DNA of 7,555 nt from Prosthecobacter sp. (lineage in GTDB: Bacteria > Verrucomicrobiota > Verrucomicrobiia > Verrucomicrobiales > Verrucomicrobiaceae), in the NCBI GenBank assembly GCA_020216965.1, contig JAIWOJ010000088.1:1-7555 (forward strand). Direction: 5' to 3'. This document shows positions 3,901 through 7,555 of the stretch, in pieces. Under the pieces are notes generated by a model, which worked only from the letters and a program-made list of their open reading frames with translations, had not been told where the DNA came from and searched no databases. How positions within the stretch are numbered: the stretch's first letter is position 1; the number at the start of each line of letters is the position of its first letter. The position numbers and the translations under genes are program-made.

Positions 3901-5922
3901 ATGCAGCTCAACCTCCTCCGCGCCATCCTCTGTGCCCTCTGCGTCTTCGCGTTTCAAACCCACGCCGCCGAGCCGTCAAAACCCAACATCCTCGTGATCC
4001 TCACCGACGATCTCGGCTTCTCCGACCTGGGCTGTTACGGCTCGGAAATCGAGACGCCGAATCTAGACCGGCTGGCGGCGCGCGGGCTGCGTTTCACGCA
4101 GTTTTACAATACGGCCAAGTGCCACTCCTCGCGCGTGAGCCTGCTTTCTGGCCGGTGGTGCCGGCAGGCGGGCGATGAAAGCCTGCGCCGCGCGGTGACG
4201 ATCCCCGAAGCGCTCGCGCCCGCCGGTTACTTCACCGCCATGACGGGCAAATGGCACCTCGACAAGCAGCCCACGGACTTCGGCTTCCAACGCTACTTCG
4301 GTCACTTGTCCGGCGCGACGGACTATTACCAGGGCGACAAGACGTTCCGGCTCAATGGCCAGCCCTGGACGGTGCCGGCGCAGGGGTTTTACACCACGGT
4401 GGCCAACGTGGATTACGCGCTGCGTTTCCTCCATGAAGCGCGCTCAGAAATGAAGCCGTGGTTTCTCTATATCGCCTTCAATGCGCCGCACGCGCCGTTG
4501 CAGCCGTTGGAGGCGGATTACAAAAAGTATCTGGGCCGCTACGACGCGGGCTGGGACAAGGTCCGCGCTGCGCGGGTGGCCAAGCAGCGGCAGATCGGCC
4601 TGTTCGAGCGCGATGTCGAACCCTGCCCGCGGCCTGACCACATCCCGGCCTGGGAGACGTTGTCCCCGGAGCGGCAGCGATGGGAGGCGCGGCGCATGGC
4701 AGCCTACGCGGCGATGATTGACCGCGTGGATCAGGAGCTGGGCCGGCTCTTCCGCGACCTCGAAGCGAAGGGCGAGTTCGACAACACCTTGATCCTGTTT
4801 TTCTCCGACAACGGTGCCTGTCCCTACGACCGCCGCAGCATCAATCCTGAGGCCGAGCCTTACGCGCCGGGCGTGCGCTGGAGCGACAGCACCGGCTGGG
4901 CCTGGGCGCGCAACTCGCCGTTCCGCTACTACAAGCAGAACCAGTTCGAGGGCGGCATTGCCACGCCCGCCATCGTGCATTGGCCGGCGGGGTTGAAGAC
5001 TCCGGCCGGCACGCGGATCCATTCGCCCGCGCATCTGGTGGACGTGCTGCCGACGCTGGCGGAAATCGCCGGTGCCAAAATCCCCGATACCTGGCCGGGC
5101 CGCGAACCCACGCCGCTGGCCGGTATTTCGCTCAAGCCCATCCTCGATGGCCAGCCGATGCGCAGTCGTCCGCCGATTCATCTGCTATTCAGCAGCGATC
5201 GCGGCCTGCGCGATGGCGATTGGAAGCTCGTGAGTTTCCAAAGCCAGCCGTGGGAGCTTTACCACCTGGCCACCGACCGCACGGAGCTGCGCAACGTCGC
5301 CTCCCAGCACCCGGAGATCGTCGAGCGCATGGTGAAGCAATGGCACGACATGACCGCCAACGTCCTCCAGGCTCCCGCCAAAGAACGCGCGCCCGTCGCC
5401 ACCCAGGCCACCGACCTGCGGCATCGCGAATGGACGGATTTCACGCGCGACTTCGCAGGCAGTGGAACCAGTCAGCCCAAGGCAAAAGCAAGCCGACGCA
5501 AGAAAGCCGCCGCCCAGCCCGAGAACACCCTGCCACGCGCCCGCAAGGACACGAAACTTACCGTCGAGGGCCAGGAATGGGTTCTCACCTGCACCGGTGA
5601 TGATCCCGGCCTGGCGTTCGATCGCTTGAAACCACTCACAGTCAGCGGTCCCTACCAGCTTGTGTTCAGCGTTCAGAGCCGGTCCAGCGGTTCGGGGGAA
5701 CTTTTCTACACCACCGATGCGGCCACCATCCTGCCCAAAGGTCAGCACCAGACCTTCGAGGTGCTGCATGACGGCGCGTGGCACACGCACACGCTGAAGC
5801 TCGACACCACCGGCACGCTGCATGCCTTCCGGCTAGATCCCTGCTCCGGCCCCGGCACCGTGCGCCTGCGCGACCTGCAGCTCCGCGATGCCACTGGCAA
5901 GCTGCTGCAATCATTTCCTTAG
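3901..5922 (+). CDS. Exported sulfatase (arylsulfatase-like) with extra C-terminal beta-rich domain
   Basis: The gene encodes 673 residues. Residues 1 to about 22 are a Sec signal peptide (cleavage near THA/AEP). The alkaline-phosphatase-superfamily sulfatase domain covers about 27-490. Its features are PNILVILTDDLG with metal ligands D36 and D37; the maturation motif NTAKC74-H-S-S-R78 followed by SLLSG; GKWH (K117, H119); APH197APL; and FFSD303-N304-G. K345 in the FRYYKQNQFEGG segment is the expected substrate-side lysine, and LVDVLPTLAEIAG and WELYHLATDRTELRNVA close the domain. C74 should be oxidised to formylglycine, but the motif has Ser where C-x-P/A-S-R is usual. After a basic linker rich in Lys/Arg/Ala (about 523-548), residues 550-673 form an additional beta-rich domain not found in ordinary sulfatases (usually about 450-550 residues). 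It may bind carbohydrate or the cell surface (inference). The product likely removes sulfate esters from polysaccharides in the periplasm or outside. The gene follows the chimeric remnant by 11 bases. Confidence 0.9.
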   Translation: MQLNLLRAILCALCVFAFQTHAAEPSKPNILVILTDDLGFSDLGCYGSEIETPNLDRLAARGLRFTQFYNTAKCHSSRVSLLSGRWCRQAGDESLRRAVTIPEALAPAGYFTAMTGKWHLDKQPTDFGFQRYFGHLSGATDYYQGDKTFRLNGQPWTVPAQGFYTTVANVDYALRFLHEARSEMKPWFLYIAFNAPHAPLQPLEADYKKYLGRYDAGWDKVRAARVAKQRQIGLFERDVEPCPRPDHIPAWETLSPERQRWEARRMAAYAAMIDRVDQELGRLFRDLEAKGEFDNTLILFFSDNGACPYDRRSINPEAEPYAPGVRWSDSTGWAWARNSPFRYYKQNQFEGGIATPAIVHWPAGLKTPAGTRIHSPAHLVDVLPTLAEIAGAKIPDTWPGREPTPLAGISLKPILDGQPMRSRPPIHLLFSSDRGLRDGDWKLVSFQSQPWELYHLATDRTELRNVASQHPEIVERMVKQWHDMTANVLQAPAKERAPVATQATDLRHREWTDFTRDFAGSGTSQPKAKASRRKKAAAQPENTLPRARKDTKLTVEGQEWVLTCTGDDPGLAFDRLKPLTVSGPYQLVFSVQSRSSGSGELFYTTDAATILPKGQHQTFEVLHDGAWHTHTLKLDTTGTLHAFRLDPCSGPGTVRLRDLQLRDATGKLLQSFP

Positions 5923-5945
5923 AAAAACTGAGCCATCCTGTGAGG

Positions 5946-5961
5946 TGGCACTTTTTTGGCA
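5946..5961 (+). promoter_or_regulatory. Candidate sigma-54 (RpoN) promoter before the small ORF
   Basis: TGGCACTTTTTTGGCA matches the sigma-54 consensus TGGCAC-N5-TTGCW except for one base in the -12 box (TGGCA for TTGCA). The GG (-24) and GC (-12) dinucleotides are exactly 12 bases apart, as required. A transcript would start near 5972, about 19 bases before the ATG at 5991, leaving room for the AGGA at 5979-5982. The match is visible; activity is inferred and would need RpoN and an enhancer-binding activator. I saw no clear activator site upstream, which is coding sequence. Confidence 0.4.
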
Positions 5962-5990
5962 CTCGGCGTCAAAACACCAGGATCAGGGTG

Positions 5991-6353
5991 ATGCCCTTGC
6001 CTGCCTCCATACATCCTAGCCTTCTCCTAAGTGGCGCGATCGCTGCATCTAGCCACTTGGAGCCATGTCCTCTGGTCCCAGCCCAAAGAACCATCTTCCT
6101 ACCGAAAATCGCACTCGAAGCCCTAGCTGATGGCGAAAGGCCGAGCTTGGAGCCCTTCTTCGTGAGTCTGCAAAACATGGAGCCCAGAAGCCTCTTCCAG
6201 CTCAGCAGCCGAATGGATGTCTTTGCCTATGCAATCGCCTTAAAATCTCAGCTGCTTTGTCCAGATGAAAGGGGTGTAGGCGTTACCTACATGACCAAAG
6301 CCATGTCAGTCTCTAGCAGCCAGGGCGGAGGCAGCACAACCGTCAAAGCCTAA
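5991..6353 (+). CDS. Small hypothetical protein, orphan, atypical codon use
   Basis: The gene encodes 120 residues from the ATG at 5991, preceded by AGGA at 5979-5982 (8-base spacing), one of the better ribosome binding sites in the window. I do not recognise the family. The N-terminus (MPLPASIHPSLLLSGAIAAS) is mildly hydrophobic but lacks a positive start, so it is a poor signal peptide. The middle (RTIFLPKIALEALADGERPS, then FFVSLQ) could be helical. The end is a Ser/Gly tail (SSSQGGGSTTVKA). Codon use differs from its neighbours: CTA, TTA, ATA, AGG and AGA, rare in the sulfatase and PSD1 genes, are frequent, and the third-position GC bias is weaker. This suggests acquired DNA or a sequence under no coding selection. 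It ends 10 bases before the PSD1 gene. The frame is open further upstream (to 5778), but that part overlaps the sulfatase gene and reads as an Arg/His/Ala-rich shadow. Confidence 0.4.
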   Translation: MPLPASIHPSLLLSGAIAASSHLEPCPLVPAQRTIFLPKIALEALADGERPSLEPFFVSLQNMEPRSLFQLSSRMDVFAYAIALKSQLLCPDERGVGVTYMTKAMSVSSSQGGGSTTVKA

Positions 6354-6363
6354 TGTTTTTCCC

Positions 6364-7555
6364 ATGAAGACTCTGATCCCTCTCGCCCTCGCCCTGCTCA
6401 CACCCAGCGGCCTTATGGCTGCCGGGAATGCCGAGGAGCTGTTCGTGCGGCGCATTCTGCCGTTGTTTCACGAGAAGTGCCTCGCCTGCCACGGGCAGGA
6501 TGAGGCGAAGATCAAAGGCGGGCTGGACATGCGGTCGCTGGCGGCGGTGATGAAGGGTGGTGACAGCGAGCTGCCTGCGCTCATCGCGGGCAAGCCGGAG
6601 GAAAGTCCACTCTACCTCGCGGTAACGCGCACGCATGACGGTTGGGAGGCGATGCCGCCGAAGGAGGCGGACAAGCTTTACGCGGAGCAGCTTGGCTGGC
6701 TGAAGGAGTGGATTGCAGGTGGTGCGCCGTGGCCGGACGAGGCACGGCAAAAGGAAATCGCTAAGGCAAACGAAGCCGCGTGGTCGGCGGAGGACGGCGT
6801 GGTGGTGAAGACCGTGGGGGCGCTCTCGCCAGAGTGGGCGAACCGCAAATACAAACCCGAAGGGCTGTGGGCGTATCAGCCGGTGAGGAAGCCAGACGTG
6901 GAGGCGGGGAGGAATCCGATCGACGTGCTCATCGAAAAGAAGATGCCCGCTGGGCTCCAGCCTGCGCCTTTGGCAGATGCGCGGACGTTCATCCGCCGCG
7001 CGACGTTTGACCTGCTCGGACTGCCACCGACACCGGAGGAGGTGGAGGCGTTTGTTGCTGACTATGACCCAGCCGATCCGACTGCTCTGACGGATCTCAT
7101 CAACCGCCTCCTCGACTCCCCGCACTACGGCGAGCGCATGGCGCAGCACTGGCTGGATGTCACGCGCTACGCGGACTCCAGCGGTTTTGCCAATGATTAC
7201 GAGCGCGGCAATGCCTGGCGTTATCGCGACTACGTCGTGCGCTCGTTCAATGCCAACAAGCCCTACGACCGCTTCGTGCGCGAGCAGATTGCAGGCGATG
7301 AAATCGAACCCGGCAACCCCGAGATGCTCGTCGCCACCGGCTTCCTGCGCATGGGGCCGTGGGAGCTCACCGGCATGGAAGTGGCTAAGGTGGCCCGCCA
7401 GCGCTTCCTCGACGACGTGAGCAACAGCATCGGCGAGACCTTCCTCGCGCACTCGCTGCAATGCGCCCGCTGTCACGATCACAAGTTCGACCCCATCCCG
7501 ACGCACGATTATTACTCCGTCCAGGCCGTGTTTGCCACGACGCAGATCGCCGAGC
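6364..7555 (+). CDS. PSD1/PSCyt1-DUF1549 domain cytochrome c-type protein (5' part)
   Basis: The frame is open from the ATG at 6364 to the window edge (397 complete codons). Residues 1-19 are a signal peptide (MKTLIPLALALLTPSGLMA). Residues about 24-125 form the planctomycete-type cytochrome c domain PSCyt1: ILPLFHEKC39-L-A-C42-H43 is the haem-binding CxxCH, and W-x-A-M-P-P-K provides the downstream methionine region typical of this domain. From about 180 the DUF1549 (PSCyt2) domain follows: PIDVLIEKKMPAGLQPAPLA, then RRATFDLLGLPPTPEEVEAF, LLDSPHYGERMAQHWLDVTRYADS, YRDYVVRSFNANKPYDRFV and EQIAGDE. It ends in a second CxxCH, C367-A-R-C370-H371-DHKFDPIPTHDYYS. Family members usually continue with DUF1553 to about 750-1000 residues and often sit beside DUF1501 and sulfatase genes. 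They are thought to be exported multihaem proteins linked to polysaccharide breakdown; the reaction is unknown. No ribosome binding site is seen before the ATG. Confidence 0.93.
   Translation, partial: MKTLIPLALALLTPSGLMAAGNAEELFVRRILPLFHEKCLACHGQDEAKIKGGLDMRSLAAVMKGGDSELPALIAGKPEESPLYLAVTRTHDGWEAMPPKEADKLYAEQLGWLKEWIAGGAPWPDEARQKEIAKANEAAWSAEDGVVVKTVGALSPEWANRKYKPEGLWAYQPVRKPDVEAGRNPIDVLIEKKMPAGLQPAPLADARTFIRRATFDLLGLPPTPEEVEAFVADYDPADPTALTDLINRLLDSPHYGERMAQHWLDVTRYADSSGFANDYERGNAWRYRDYVVRSFNANKPYDRFVREQIAGDEIEPGNPEMLVATGFLRMGPWELTGMEVAKVARQRFLDDVSNSIGETFLAHSLQCARCHDHKFDPIPTHDYYSVQAVFATTQIAE

Noticed and set aside
4444..5823. Long minus-strand ORFs opposite the sulfatase (4444-5181 and 5185-5823)
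   Set aside because: They mirror a clear sulfatase coding frame in GC-rich DNA and show no recognisable motif.
5778..5990. N-terminal extension of the small orphan ORF into the sulfatase gene
   Set aside because: This part overlaps the sulfatase coding frame and reads as a His/Ala/Arg-rich shadow; the ATG at 5991 with AGGA upstream is the better start.
6343..7506. 387-residue minus-strand ORF
   Set aside because: It lies antisense to the PSD1/DUF1549 gene, whose haem motifs and conserved segments are unmistakable. The minus-strand protein is a His/Arg-rich shadow without domains.

Overview
This 7.5-kb, GC-rich window most likely comes from a Verrucomicrobiota (or closely related Planctomycetota) genome. 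I infer this from three things: a PSD1-type cytochrome/DUF1549 gene beside exported sulfatases, a four-helix-bundle (23S rRNA IVP-type) gene, and start codons with weak or no Shine-Dalgarno sequence. All real genes are on the + strand. The long minus-strand ORFs are GC-rich shadows.

Layout: (1) 1-375 holds the last 18 codons of a probable outer-membrane beta-barrel protein and a small lipoprotein with a YHS/TRASH-like cysteine-rich metal-binding domain. (2) 376-1023 has no gene. It contains a diverged 41-bp tandem repeat array (eight units in exact register), followed at once by a good intrinsic terminator (771-791) and a plain leader. (3) 1024-3300 holds two secretion-signal-less structural proteins: a helical protein with a C-terminal fibronectin type III domain, and a collagen-like protein whose beta modules resemble phage tail-fibre modules. 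Between them sits a frameshifted four-helix-bundle gene framed by an octanucleotide repeat (consensus AGTCTCCC). The octamer appears in both orientations and runs exactly into the start codon and out of the stop codon. (4) 3374-5922 holds a chimeric gene remnant (PhoD-like N-terminus joined in frame to a sulfatase C-terminus, both catalytic cores missing), then a complete exported sulfatase with a non-canonical C-H-S-S-R maturation motif and an extra C-terminal beta-rich domain. (5) 5923-7555 holds a sigma-54-like promoter motif, a small orphan ORF with codon use unlike its neighbours, and the 5' part of a PSD1-domain (PSCyt1 plus DUF1549) c-type cytochrome gene that runs off the window.

Functional picture: the right half belongs to the sulfated-polysaccharide degradation repertoire typical of these phyla. 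The middle looks like a surface-fibre or phage-derived locus that has taken up a four-helix-bundle cassette. The most unusual structures are the octamer-framed cassette, the 41-bp array, the PhoD-sulfatase fusion remnant and the sigma-54-like site before the orphan ORF.
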